DNA from: Neolewinella persica DSM 23188 | Lineage (GTDB): Bacteria > Bacteroidota > Bacteroidia > Chitinophagales > Saprospiraceae | Reading direction: 5' to 3' | Assembly (NCBI RefSeq): GCF_000373105.1 | Contig: NZ_KB890447.1 | Location: 220,511 to 284,510, forward strand | Length of the DNA: 64,000 nt | Part shown: piece after piece, positions 8,313-16,581 of the stretch | Numbering within the stretch: the first letter of the stretch is position 1 | Layout of the letters: each line of letters opens with the position of its first letter | Translations under genes and position numbers: made by a program | The notes under the pieces: generated by a model | Databases searched by the model: none | What the model saw: the letters and a program-made list of their open reading frames with translations, nothing else | Told to the model about the DNA's origin: nothing

Positions 8313-9140
8313 ATGTCCCTTACCGCACTTTTCGCTCCGGCAAACTCCCAGCAAAAGGTATTTACCATCGGCTCCACCTCCTTCCGGATGATCACACTGC
8401 CCGGAAAAGAGGGCTTCTGGATGGGGGAGGATGAATCGGCTAGAGATTCGGAGAAGCCCAGACACCAGCGGGATATTGCTCCTTTTGCACTGGCAGAATT
8501 TCTGGTGACCCAGCAGCTGTGGGAAGCGGTGGTAGCAAAGGGCCTTCAGCACCCTCAGGCGCGGACGCTGGTGCAAGGTCATGCAGAGGAGCAAACTTTG
8601 CCACTCAACCCCGCTTATTTCCGAGGGAAAAACCGACCAGTTGAATATGTGAATTGGCACGAGGCACGAAGATTTTGCGCAGTACTTAGCATGCTGACGG
8701 TCGGGAAACCTGATTTCTTTCGGCTGCCTAGCGAAGCTGAATGGGAATATGCCGCCCGTACGGGAGCCAGAGAAACTGTTTACGCGGGGAGTAACCAACT
8801 GGGGGAAGTGGCGTGGCATGATGGCAATAATGAAAAAGAAACCATGCCCGTTGGCCTTCTCCTGCCTAATGCATTCGGATTGTACGATCTGAGTGGCAAC
8901 GTATGGGAATGGTGTGAAGACGATTGGCACGACGATTACAAGAACCATCCAGGCAACAGTGCTGCATGGAAAGATGGTGAAACGGAAGAGGCGCGCGCCT
9001 CCCTCCGCGTGCTGCGCGGCGGCTCCTGGGACTACGTCGCCAGGAACTGTCGCTGCGCCAACCGCTACTGGTTCAGGCCGGGCAACCGTGGCCGTTACTA
9101 CGGCTTCCGCCTCGCCGCCCCAGTTTCAGATTCAGTGTGA
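8313..9140 (+). CDS. DGR variable protein 2 (FGE-sulfatase/C-type-lectin fold)
   Basis: 275 residues, paralogous to variable protein 1. It has the same FGE-like landmarks (FALAEFLVTQQLWEAV, LPSEAEWEYAARTGAR, GLYDLSGNVWEWCEDDW), and its C-terminal ~45 residues include VR2. It lacks a signal peptide. A longer insertion (residues ~68-100, rich in Gln/Ala/Leu) separates it from VP1 in the first third. The TR sits 145 bases upstream, making this the TR-proximal target. Having two targets lets one RT diversify two receptors. The ligand is unknown, and enzymatic formylglycine activity is not expected. Confidence 0.93.
   Translation: MSLTALFAPANSQQKVFTIGSTSFRMITLPGKEGFWMGEDESARDSEKPRHQRDIAPFALAEFLVTQQLWEAVVAKGLQHPQARTLVQGHAEEQTLPLNPAYFRGKNRPVEYVNWHEARRFCAVLSMLTVGKPDFFRLPSEAEWEYAARTGARETVYAGSNQLGEVAWHDGNNEKETMPVGLLLPNAFGLYDLSGNVWEWCEDDWHDDYKNHPGNSAAWKDGETEEARASLRVLRGGSWDYVARNCRCANRYWFRPGNRGRYYGFRLAAPVSDSV
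8993..9123 (+). repeat. DGR variable repeat VR2
   Basis: 131 bases homologous to TR with 17 substitutions, all at TR adenines (11 A to T, 5 A to G, 1 A to C). Nine positions are changed in both VRs, but the bases mostly differ between them, so the two VRs carry separate mutagenesis histories. The terminal GC-rich block matches TR exactly up to CCCCAG. Confidence 0.97.
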
Positions 9141-9142
9141 GC

Positions 9143-9222
9143 ACAGCCGGCCAGCACGTTCCCGGCGCAAGCCCTGGCAGCCTGCGGCGGAGCAAGCGGG
9201 CGGCAAGGGGTGTAGTGGGGGG
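9143..9222 (+). repeat. Conserved flank downstream of VR2
   Basis: Second copy of the GC-rich flank found after VR1 (6481-6560), starting shortly after the stop codon (CCGGCCAGC) and ending GCAAGGGGTGTAGTGGGG. Its presence after both targets but not after TR distinguishes recipient from donor loci. Confidence 0.75.
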
Positions 9223-9293
9223 CGTGGGAAGGGGACTTTGTAGCACAGGTCCGGGTTGATTGATTTTTCAAATCAAAGCGTCCGTAGCATTTT

Positions 9294-9491
9294 CTCATCC
9301 GATGCATCTTTCTGCTGGCGTAGCCGCAGGAAGTTCATCGGATGTGTAAAATGCGTGAAAGAGAAACGACAGTATATCCAGCATTGAGTGCAGTTGAGGC
9401 CGGAGTGAAATAAGCACTTAACCCAAGCTGGTCCGACACATCCGATGAACTTTTGCCCGGCTGCGCCAGGTCAAAAGATGCATCGGATGAG
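9294..9491. repeat. BIME-like inverted repeat pair
   Basis: The left arm (9294-9347) and the right arm (9436-9491) are reverse complements over ~54 bases: CTCATCCGATGCATCTT ... GTTCATCGGATGTGT. Each arm is itself palindromic (CATCCGATG/CATCGGATG). The layout resembles paired REP elements. Similar architecture with different sequence occurs at 17570-17755 and 37940-38095. Confidence 0.8.
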
Positions 9492-9697
9492 CGGCCGGAC
9501 ACACCGGCCTTTTTTGAGAAATTAATTAACCCAGATAAGACGTAGGGTTGGTGCCATGGCGAGTGACTACCCAATATCTTCGAAGCAGGAGCTCCTCGCC
9601 CGAAGCACCGCCGCGCGGCCGGAGGCCAACGCTTCCGCTCGTTGCCGGAGGCAACTTCGGCCAGGCCGGGGTACCCTGCTCTTTAAAAACCTTCCTT

Positions 9698-9715
9698 TGC
9701 ACCCGCGACCGCGCC
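9698..9715 (+). repeat. Dispersed 18-mer, variant copy
   Basis: TGCACCCGCGACCGCGCC, two mismatches from the 18-base dispersed motif described at 49598. As in other copies, a pyrimidine-rich lead (AACCTTCCTT) precedes it. Confidence 0.6.
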
Positions 9716-9863
9716 CACCTTAGTCTGGTAGTCCAGTAGTGCTTGTAGTCTAGTAGGGCCCCACGCGTTCAGTCCATCGCAATACTCGCCCTATCCCTTG
9801 CGGAAGCCCTACAAGACGACTGGACCACCAGACTACAAGACTATCCATTGTGGAAAACTATTT

Positions 9864-9894
9864 GTTGGAAAAACCCGTCTCCTTCGTACCTTGT
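9864..9894 (+). promoter_or_regulatory. Predicted dnaE promoter
   Basis: GTTG (9864-9867), a 19-base spacer, then TACCTTGT (9887-9894). This fits the Bacteroidota -33 TTG / N19 / -7 TAnnTTTG layout with one -7 mismatch. Transcription would begin ~20 bases before the dnaE ATG. Confidence 0.5.
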
Positions 9895-9919
9895 GCAACA
9901 AGCGTAAAAGTCCCTATCC

Positions 9920-12900
9920 ATGCCCGAATTCTGCCACCTACACTGCCACACCCAGTACTCCCTCCTCGACGGCGCGTCGGAGATCGGAACCATGATGGAT
10001 AAGGCAGTTGCGGACGGTATGAAAGGCGTAGCCCTGACCGACCACGGCAACATGTTCGGTGCCTTTAAGTTCGTGAACGAAGCCGCGAAGCGGAACATCA
10101 AACCGATGATCGGCTGTGAGTTCTACATGGTGGAGGATCGGCACAAGAAGGCCTTTAGCCGCGCTGCCGGAGAGAAAGACAAGCGCTACCACCAGCTGAT
10201 GCTGGCCAAGAATAAGACCGGCTACATTAACCTGAGTAAGCTCTGCTCCATTGGCTACATCGAAGGACTCTACGGTAAGTTCCCGCGCATCGATAAGGAG
10301 CTGATCGAAAAGTACCACGAAGGGCTGATCGTGACCAGCTGCTGCATTGGTGCGGAGATTCCGCAGCTGCTGATTGCCGGTAAGGACGACGAAGCGGAAG
10401 AAGCCCTCAAGTGGTGGCTGAACATCTTCGGCGAAGATTATTACATCGAAATTCAGCGTCACCGCGGCATCGATGACATTGATCTGGGGCGGGACCGCGA
10501 AGGCCGGACCATCTACTCCGGTAAAAGCCAGGAAGACATCAACGTGAAGCTGCTGGCCCTGGCCATGAAGCACAACGTGAAGGTGATCTGTACGAACGAC
10601 AGCCACTACGTTGAGGAAGAAGATTACCTGCCGCACGACTTGCTGCTGTGCGTCAATACCGGCTCGTTAAAAGAAGACCCCAATCGCTTCAAATTCCCCA
10701 GCTCCGACTTCTACTTCAAGAAGCAAATGGAGATGTCGAACCTCTTTCACGACCACCCGGATTCGGTGGCCAATACGATGGAGGTCTACGATAAAATCGA
10801 AACGCTGAAGCTGGCCAGCGACGTACTGCTGCCCAACTTCCCGATGCCCGCCGAATTCGAGACGCAGGATGCTTACCTCCGCCACCTTACTTATGTGGGC
10901 GCTGAAAAACGGTATGGGGAGATCAACGAAGTTACCCGCGAACGGCTTGACTTCGAGCTCGACGTCATTAAAGCCTCGGGCTACCCGGGCTACTTTCTCA
11001 TCGTTCAGGATTTTACCACTGCCGCTCGCGAGATGGGTGTGAGCGTGGGGCCTGGCCGTGGCTCGGCCGCCGGCTCGGCCGTCGCCTACTGCGTCGGCAT
11101 CACCAACGTGGATCCGATCAAGTACGACCTCCTGTTCGAGAGATTCCTCAACCCGGAGCGGGTATCGATGCCCGATATCGATATTGACTTTGACGACGTG
11201 GGCCGGCAGAAGGTCATCGATTACGTCATCGATAAATACGGCCAGGAACAGGTGGCCCAGATCATTACCTACGGTACGATGGCGGCCAAGTCGTCGCTCC
11301 GCGACGTAGGCCGCGTAATGGATGTTCCGCTGAGTGAAGTGGACCGGGTGGCGAAGTCTTTCCCCGTCCAGTTGGGCGCGTCGCTGCGCGACGTCCTGGC
11401 CGACGGCGACATCAACCCCAAGCTGAAGGGCAAAATGAACGGCGAAGACGTCGACAAGGCCTACGCCTTCCGGGACCTCGCCGAAGGAACCGATCAGATC
11501 GGCGAGATGATCCGCATGGCCAAGAAGCTGGAAGGATCGATCCGCAATACCGGTATCCACGCCTGTGGCGTCGTGATTACCCCCTCCAACATCACCGAGC
11601 ACGTGCCGGTGACGGCGGATAAGGACACGGGGATGTACGTTTCCCAGTTCGATAACTCCGTAGCCGAGGATGCCGGATTGCTTAAGATGGACTTCCTGGG
11701 CCTCAAGACCCTGACCATCATCAAGGACGCTCTGCGGATGATCAAGGAAAACCACGATGTCGTCATCGACGTGGACGATCTGCCACTCGACGACCTTAAG
11801 ACCTACGAGCTCTTCCAGCGCGGAGAAACGAACGGCATCTTCCAGTATGAATCCGGCGGGATGCAGAAGCACATGAAGAACCTTAAGCCGACGACTTTCG
11901 ACGACTTGATCGCCATGAACGCTTTGTACCGCCCTGGTCCGCTGGAGTATATCCCCGAATTTATCGAGCGGAAGCATGGGCGCAAGCCGATCGTCTATAC
12001 GCTTGATGCGGAGGAAAAATATCTCAAGGAAACCTTCGGTATCTACGTCTACCAGGAGCAAATTATGCTCCTGTCGCAGTCCATCGCCAACTTCTCCAAG
12101 GGCGAGGCTGACGTGCTGCGTAAGGCGATGGGTAAAAAGCAGAAACACGTCCTGGATAAAATGTATCCGAAGTTCGTGAAGGGCGGTAACGACAATGGTC
12201 ACCCTGATGATAAATTAGACAAAATCTGGAAAGATTGGGAAGCCTTCGCCTCCTATGCCTTCAATAAGTCCCACTCTACCTGCTACGCGCTGGTGGCCTA
12301 CCACACGGCTTACCTCAAGGCACATTACCCGGCCGAATATATGGCTTCGGTACTGACGCACAACAAGAGTGACCAGGGGAAAATGAGTTTTTTCCTTAGG
12401 GAGTGTAAGCGGATGGATGTTCCGGTATTGCAGCCCGACATCAACGAAAGCCAGGCAGAATTTTCGGTGAACAAGAAAGGTGCAATCCGCATCGGGATGA
12501 CTGCCCTGAAAGGGGTAGGGGAAGGCCCGGTGGAGGCCATTCTTGATGCAAGAAAAGAAGGCGATTTCGAATCACTGTTCGACATGCTTTTGCGCATCGA
12601 GCCCGGCTCAGTGAACAAGCGGGTGCTGGAGGCTTTGACCGATGCCGGTGGCTTTGATTGCTTCGAAGACATGCACCGGGCGCAATACTACGCGCCAACG
12701 GATAAATTTGATTCTTACCTCGAAGACGCGGTGAAAACCGCCAACGGCACCCTCGCCCGTAAGGCCGAAGCGGCCAGCAGCCTCTTTGCCGAGGCGCAGG
12801 ACGAAATTTCGGTTGATCCACCGAAGCCACCGGACGCTAAACCTTTCCTGCTGCCCGTGAAATTGGCGCGGGAGAAAGAGGTGACTGGTATCTACGTTTC

Positions 12901-13492
12901 CGGTCATCCGCTGGATGGCTACAAGCTGGAGATTGATAATTACGTTACCTGTGGTCTGGCGGAACTCGATCCGCGTAAATATGGCCGTAGCACGGTCAAG
13001 CTGGCTGGCATGATTGTCGGTGCCCGCCACCTGGTGAGTAAGAACGGTAACGGCTGGGGTATCTTTGAACTTGGCGACTACGACGAAACCATCGAGTTCA
13101 AACTCTTTGGCGACGACTACCTGAAATTCAAGCATGTCCTAATCGATGGCGTTGCGCTGTTCCTGACGGCGACCTTCCAGAAGAAATGGCAGAGTGACGA
13201 GCTGGAATTGAAGATCTCCGAGATCAAGCTGTTAGAAGGCGTTGGGGAAGAACTGACAAATGCGATCATTCTCAAAATGACGCTCGACGAGCTGACTACG
13301 GCCAAGGTCGTTGCCCTCGACGATCTCTGCCAACGCTTCCAGGGAGATGCCAAACTCCGGATGGTCTTTTATGACCGGGAAGAAGACTCTAAGCTCAAAA
13401 TGTTCTCGCTGAAGCGGACGGTGCAGGCCGATACCGACTTCGTGAAGGAGATTGAGCGAATGGGGATTAAGTACCGGTTGGAAGGGGCGTAG
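9920..13492 (+). CDS. dnaE: DNA polymerase III subunit alpha
   Basis: 1190 residues, full length for the DnaE1 replicative polymerase. An N-terminal PHP domain begins at CHLHCHTQYSLLDG (5-18), with further metal-type histidines in LTDHGN. The polymerase core shows GPGRGSAAGSAVAY (~377-390) and the catalytic aspartate motif PDIDIDFDD (~417-425). Finger and tandem HhH regions follow, and an OB fold lies near 1025-1070 (VKLAGMIVGARHLVSKNGNGWGIFELGD). It synthesises DNA in the replisome with the clamp and exonuclease subunits. It stands alone here, with no replication genes beside it. The ATG is supported by the PHP start and an upstream -33/-7 pair. Confidence 0.98.
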   Translation: MPEFCHLHCHTQYSLLDGASEIGTMMDKAVADGMKGVALTDHGNMFGAFKFVNEAAKRNIKPMIGCEFYMVEDRHKKAFSRAAGEKDKRYHQLMLAKNKTGYINLSKLCSIGYIEGLYGKFPRIDKELIEKYHEGLIVTSCCIGAEIPQLLIAGKDDEAEEALKWWLNIFGEDYYIEIQRHRGIDDIDLGRDREGRTIYSGKSQEDINVKLLALAMKHNVKVICTNDSHYVEEEDYLPHDLLLCVNTGSLKEDPNRFKFPSSDFYFKKQMEMSNLFHDHPDSVANTMEVYDKIETLKLASDVLLPNFPMPAEFETQDAYLRHLTYVGAEKRYGEINEVTRERLDFELDVIKASGYPGYFLIVQDFTTAAREMGVSVGPGRGSAAGSAVAYCVGITNVDPIKYDLLFERFLNPERVSMPDIDIDFDDVGRQKVIDYVIDKYGQEQVAQIITYGTMAAKSSLRDVGRVMDVPLSEVDRVAKSFPVQLGASLRDVLADGDINPKLKGKMNGEDVDKAYAFRDLAEGTDQIGEMIRMAKKLEGSIRNTGIHACGVVITPSNITEHVPVTADKDTGMYVSQFDNSVAEDAGLLKMDFLGLKTLTIIKDALRMIKENHDVVIDVDDLPLDDLKTYELFQRGETNGIFQYESGGMQKHMKNLKPTTFDDLIAMNALYRPGPLEYIPEFIERKHGRKPIVYTLDAEEKYLKETFGIYVYQEQIMLLSQSIANFSKGEADVLRKAMGKKQKHVLDKMYPKFVKGGNDNGHPDDKLDKIWKDWEAFASYAFNKSHSTCYALVAYHTAYLKAHYPAEYMASVLTHNKSDQGKMSFFLRECKRMDVPVLQPDINESQAEFSVNKKGAIRIGMTALKGVGEGPVEAILDARKEGDFESLFDMLLRIEPGSVNKRVLEALTDAGGFDCFEDMHRAQYYAPTDKFDSYLEDAVKTANGTLARKAEAASSLFAEAQDEISVDPPKPPDAKPFLLPVKLAREKEVTGIYVSGHPLDGYKLEIDNYVTCGLAELDPRKYGRSTVKLAGMIVGARHLVSKNGNGWGIFELGDYDETIEFKLFGDDYLKFKHVLIDGVALFLTATFQKKWQSDELELKISEIKLLEGVGEELTNAIILKMTLDELTTAKVVALDDLCQRFQGDAKLRMVFYDREEDSKLKMFSLKRTVQADTDFVKEIERMGIKYRLEGA

Positions 13493-13587
13493 TTTAGTCT
13501 GGTCGTCTGGTAGTCTGGTAGTGCTTTGTTCGAAGCTCACTTCGTTCGTTAGGCTACCGCCTCTTATGGTGGTATCGGTTCTACCGT

Positions 13588-13884
13588 TTGTTGTCCGGGG
13601 AGGAAGCCGCCACGGGCGCTAGCGAGCATAGCTACAGACCGCAGAGCTTGACATCCCAGGCCTTGCGTGTGCGGGCCGGGGTGTTCGCTTGCGACAAGAA
13701 AATCATCGTCGGGGAACGTTTCGGCGATGAATCTGAAGCCTTTGTGGCCTACATCGATGGGATGATCCGTATTGGTGGGGGTCCACAGAGTCGCCGGGAG
13801 GTAGAGCTATTTAAAGCTTTGCACCCCGCACCAGAATTGAGCCGCCGGTTGCTGGAGGAAGAGGTCGATTGGTACGGGAAATAA
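13588..13884 (+). CDS. Hypothetical protein, possibly a gene remnant
   Basis: A 98-codon open frame with no recognised family. The only upstream start is TTG, and no ATG occurs before the segment IDGMIRIGGG, so the 5' end is doubtful. The C-terminal two thirds (ALRVRAGVFACDKKIIVGER, then GGGPQSRREVELFKAL) looks protein-like and ends 39 bases before the flavodoxin-fold gene. It could be the 3' remnant of a longer gene or a real small protein with a non-standard start. No function is proposed. Confidence 0.4.
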   Translation: MLSGEEAATGASEHSYRPQSLTSQALRVRAGVFACDKKIIVGERFGDESEAFVAYIDGMIRIGGGPQSRREVELFKALHPAPELSRRLLEEEVDWYGK

Positions 13885-13923
13885 ATAAACCAACCTATGT
13901 AGGTTTCGACTCGTTTTGAAGGC

Positions 13924-14514
13924 ATGAAAAATATCCTGCTCATCGTCGGCCACCCAGACGCAGAGTCCTACAATTTTGCGTTAGCTGATGCTTACGAGAA
14001 AGGTTTAGCAGCAGGCGCGGACGCAGGTGCAATAAGAAGATTAAATATCAGGGACCTGAACTTTAATCCCAACCTCCAATTCGGCTATCGCAAGCGGACT
14101 GAACTTGAACCCGATCTGCTGGCAGCATGGGAAGACATCCAGTGGGCCGATCACCTCGTCTGGATCTACCCGGTTTGGTGGGGCTCGGTACCGGCCATCA
14201 TGAAGGGGTTTATTGATCGGGTTTTTCTGCCGGGTTTTGTCTTCAGGAAACACGAAGGCTCCAAAATTAAGTGGGATAAACTGTTGAACGGAAAAACGGC
14301 TCGTATCATCCAGACCTTGGATCAGCCCGGTTGGTACTACCGCCTGGTGTACGCCCGGCCAAGCTATCATGCCATGAAGCAACTGACCATGGAGTTTACG
14401 GGCGTCCGGAAAGTGAAGGCGACGACCATCGGCCCCTTACGATTGTCTACGCCGGAGTGGCGGGAAAAGCAGTTGGCTAAGGTAAAGATGATCGGTGCCA
14501 AAGATGGTCAGTGA
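13924..14514 (+). CDS. Flavodoxin-fold NAD(P)H:quinone oxidoreductase
   Basis: 196 residues with a flavodoxin_2 fold (NQO/MdaB/KefF-like). It opens with the FMN-phosphate-binding beta-alpha turn ILLIVGHPDAESYNFALADAY. It then has the isoalloxazine-contact motif WADHLVWIYPVWWGSVPAIMKGFIDRVFLPGFVF and a later PGWYYRLVY. Such enzymes carry out two-electron reduction of quinones in the cytoplasm using NAD(P)H, protecting against oxidative or electrophile stress. Upstream is a doubtful small frame; a clear stem-T-run terminator follows at 14526. Substrate not predictable. Confidence 0.9.
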   Translation: MKNILLIVGHPDAESYNFALADAYEKGLAAGADAGAIRRLNIRDLNFNPNLQFGYRKRTELEPDLLAAWEDIQWADHLVWIYPVWWGSVPAIMKGFIDRVFLPGFVFRKHEGSKIKWDKLLNGKTARIIQTLDQPGWYYRLVYARPSYHAMKQLTMEFTGVRKVKATTIGPLRLSTPEWREKQLAKVKMIGAKDGQ

Positions 14515-14525
14515 GACGCCCTGGT

Positions 14526-14549
14526 AAATGCGGCGCTACGCGCATTTTT
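14526..14549 (+). terminator. Rho-independent terminator after the quinone reductase
   Basis: A 7-bp stem, AAATGCG (14526-14532) with CGCATTT (14541-14547), loop GCGCTACG, ending in a short T run, 12 bases after the stop codon. Confidence 0.7.
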
Positions 14550-14697
14550 GCATTTAAAATATTGTTTTTAGCTTTTTATTGATATTAAATATATCCTTAT
14601 TGGTGTATTGCAAATAATAATTTTGATTTAACTCTCGAACATATGGCACTACGGAGCGGGTTATGTTAGATACCTGTCTATCCCAATAACTATTATT

Positions 14698-15024
14698 ATG
14701 AGTGCTTCTATCAATCCCAATTATACCGTATGCATAGACCAATGCCTTAACACCCTGGTAGCTTGTAGGAAATTGCTTTCCCTAACGCGGCCAGAGAGTC
14801 CCTGCTATGCAGCGGCTAACGAGTGTCTGCATTTTCTACGACAAAGCATCAAGATGATGCGAAACGAGCACGAATTTACGGTTCGTTATCTGGTAGATTG
14901 TGCGGATGTGTGTGAGCGGTGCGCCAAGCTTTGCGAAGCTTGTGATGACGAAAATTGTCAGCGGTGTGGTGCCGCCTGCCGAAGGTGTGCCCTCGCTTGT
15001 CGGGCCAGGAACCTGGCCTTATAA
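14698..15024 (+). CDS. Cys-rich four-helix-bundle (DUF326/Csp-type) protein
   Basis: 108 residues with regularly spaced cysteines (CIDQCLNTLVAC; CYAAANEC; CADVCERCAKLCEAC; CQRCGAACRRCALAC). This is the pattern of the DUF326 / copper storage protein four-helix bundle, in which Cys residues line the core and bind Cu(I). There is no signal peptide, matching cytosolic Csp3-like members. The likely role is copper buffering; no copper exporter or regulator is adjacent. It converges on the MscS gene with only five bases between stops. Confidence 0.88.
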   Translation: MSASINPNYTVCIDQCLNTLVACRKLLSLTRPESPCYAAANECLHFLRQSIKMMRNEHEFTVRYLVDCADVCERCAKLCEACDDENCQRCGAACRRCALACRARNLAL

Positions 15025-15029
15025 AAAAA

Positions 15030-15947
15030 TCAGGGTAAATTCTCGGCTTCAGAATTAGGTGTATTATCGAATTCTATACGAATCGGAATGTCCCTTTCCC
15101 CGCCGTACAATTTCACCTCAGTAATATCGGCTGGCATATTGTAGGAATTTGCGTCGATGGCGTTCTTGATGTCCCGCATCACCAGGCCCCTGATCTGGGT
15201 AGCGTTGGCCCGAAAGTCCTTAGTGTCTACCCACAGGAATATCTTCAGGTTGACCGTACTGGCCGCAAGCTGATCTGCCACGACAAAATTTTCGTGTTCG
15301 TCATCATGTACCAAATTCGGGTGCTGGTCGAGTACCTGCTGAATAACGCCTTTCGCTCCTTCAATGTCATCCTCGTAGGCGATGCCGACGACGAAGTCAT
15401 AGCGAATAAAACCATCGGCAGTATAATTCTGTACCGGATTTTTCAGCACGTCGGCGTTAGGGATATAAATGTCCTTGCCGTCAAATGTCTTAATGTGGGT
15501 GTACCGCAGACTGAGGGCTTTTACTTTACCAAAAAAATTGTCTACCCGAATGGTGTCGTTGACGTCAAACGGGCGGTTGAAAGCGAGGACAATACCCGCG
15601 ATGAAGTTTTCACCAATGTCCTGAAAAGCAAAGCCCAGGACTACCGCCCCAACCCCGGCAGCGCCAAAAATACCCGCTGCGATGCCACCAAGGCCCGCCG
15701 CGTTGAGGGCCAGCATTAATACCCCCAATACCAGGAGGATTCGCAGGGCATTGGTCAGGAAGCGCCCCATCAGGGGGTCATCCATTCTGGAGAGGATTTT
15801 TCGTCCGGCCAGCTTCGCTAACCATCGGGCTATGAATAAGCCAATAATGAAAATTACCAGCGCAAAGATCACGCCGGGAATAGCTTCAATGAGATCATTC
15901 CAAAATTCATTAAGGACCGTGCTGATGTCTTTTACCTGGGTTTCCAT
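15030..15947 (-). CDS. Small-conductance mechanosensitive channel (MscS family)
   Basis: 305 residues. Three N-terminal membrane helices lie within ~20-125: IPGVIFALVIFIIGLFIARWLA, ILLVLGVLMLALNAAGL, then the pore-lining Gly/Ala-rich GIAAGIFGAAGVGAVVLGFAFQDIGENFIAG. The MscS beta domain follows (FNRPFDVNDTIRV ... IPNADVLKNPVQNYT), with an alpha/beta vestibule domain at the C-terminus. It releases ions on hypo-osmotic shock from the inner membrane. The two small membrane-protein genes upstream on the same strand may be co-transcribed. Confidence 0.95.
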   Translation of the reverse strand: METQVKDISTVLNEFWNDLIEAIPGVIFALVIFIIGLFIARWLAKLAGRKILSRMDDPLMGRFLTNALRILLVLGVLMLALNAAGLGGIAAGIFGAAGVGAVVLGFAFQDIGENFIAGIVLAFNRPFDVNDTIRVDNFFGKVKALSLRYTHIKTFDGKDIYIPNADVLKNPVQNYTADGFIRYDFVVGIAYEDDIEGAKGVIQQVLDQHPNLVHDDEHENFVVADQLAASTVNLKIFLWVDTKDFRANATQIRGLVMRDIKNAIDANSYNMPADITEVKLYGGERDIPIRIEFDNTPNSEAENLP

Positions 15948-15982
15948 GTCACTGCAACGAAAGTGGACGGTGTGAGGTTTGG

Positions 15983-16339
15983 TCAGTTTTTATTGGGCCC
16001 AAGATTAACAGCGTACCAAAAATAGACGCTGCCAAAAAGGTAGGCTATGTAGTCGTAGTAATCCCGGACAAAGGCTGGTTCCCACCTGGGGAAACCTTCT
16101 TCAAATATCAGCATCAACACGATGGATACCAGGCAGACTTCCAGCAGACTCAATCGCTGGATTCGAAAAATCAGCCGCCGTTCGAAAAGCAAAAGGCCAA
16201 GCAGTATCGGTAACGCTAACAACGGATCAAGATAAGCATCCACCCACGGCGTCGACCAACCAAGAATATATTGCACAAATTGATGTAATAGGAAAAGTAA
16301 GAAAGGAACCCACCAGGCTGGCTGTCGTAAAACCTCCAT
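15983..16339 (-). CDS. Small membrane protein
   Basis: 118 residues from ATG 16339, with about four hydrophobic segments: WWVPFLLFLLHQFVQYILGW, PLLALPILLGLLLFE, LSLLEVCLVSIVLMLIF and YIAYLFGSVYFWYAV. The reading frame is open farther upstream, but that extension lies antiphase over the preceding gene and is arginine-rich nonsense. The ATG shares a base with the preceding stop (TGATG), showing translational coupling. It resembles small Bacteroidota membrane proteins of unknown function. Inner membrane location inferred. Confidence 0.75.
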   Translation of the reverse strand: MEVLRQPAWWVPFLLFLLHQFVQYILGWSTPWVDAYLDPLLALPILLGLLLFERRLIFRIQRLSLLEVCLVSIVLMLIFEEGFPRWEPAFVRDYYDYIAYLFGSVYFWYAVNLGPNKN

Positions 16340-16581
16340 CAGGAAACGGCCATCAGTGCCAGAAGTAATCCCAGTAGAATCAGCGGCGACATGGCCAGCA
16401 GTACGAGGATTCCGATCACGCGAAAACCGATCTTGGCGGCTCCTAACCAGAGGGGGTCTTCGGCGTGAAAGGTAGCGAGGTTGTCCCACCATTGATAGGC
16501 GGCCTGTGCCTTTTCGGCGAGTTCTTCGCCTTTGGAGGGGACTTTGTGCTCGGAAGGATCTGGAGTTGGCGTGGCGGACAT
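16339..16581 (-). CDS. Small single-pass membrane protein
   Basis: 80 residues: a polar N-terminal half (PSKGEELAEKAQAAYQWWDNLATF) and a strongly hydrophobic C-terminal half (VIGILVLLAMSPLILLGLLLALMAV) that would form one or two helices. It is coupled to the next gene by TGATG. No family is recognised, but codon use and the overlap support a real gene. Confidence 0.7.
   Translation of the reverse strand: MSATPTPDPSEHKVPSKGEELAEKAQAAYQWWDNLATFHAEDPLWLGAAKIGFRVIGILVLLAMSPLILLGLLLALMAVS

Larger units (their letters stand above)
9223..9919. other. Intergenic region with palindromes and short repeats
   Basis: About 700 bases without a convincing gene. It holds the inverted pair 9294-9491, a GC-rich stretch 9585-9680 containing GTTGCCGGAGGCAAC, a variant of the dispersed 18-mer at 9698-9715, short TAGTCTGGTAGTC / GACTACAAGACTA runs (9720-9745, 9815-9845), and the predicted dnaE promoter at its right end. 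Confidence 0.6.

Noticed and set aside
10667-12202. A 511-codon minus-strand frame within dnaE
   Set aside because: Antisense to an undoubted polymerase gene; a codon-bias shadow.
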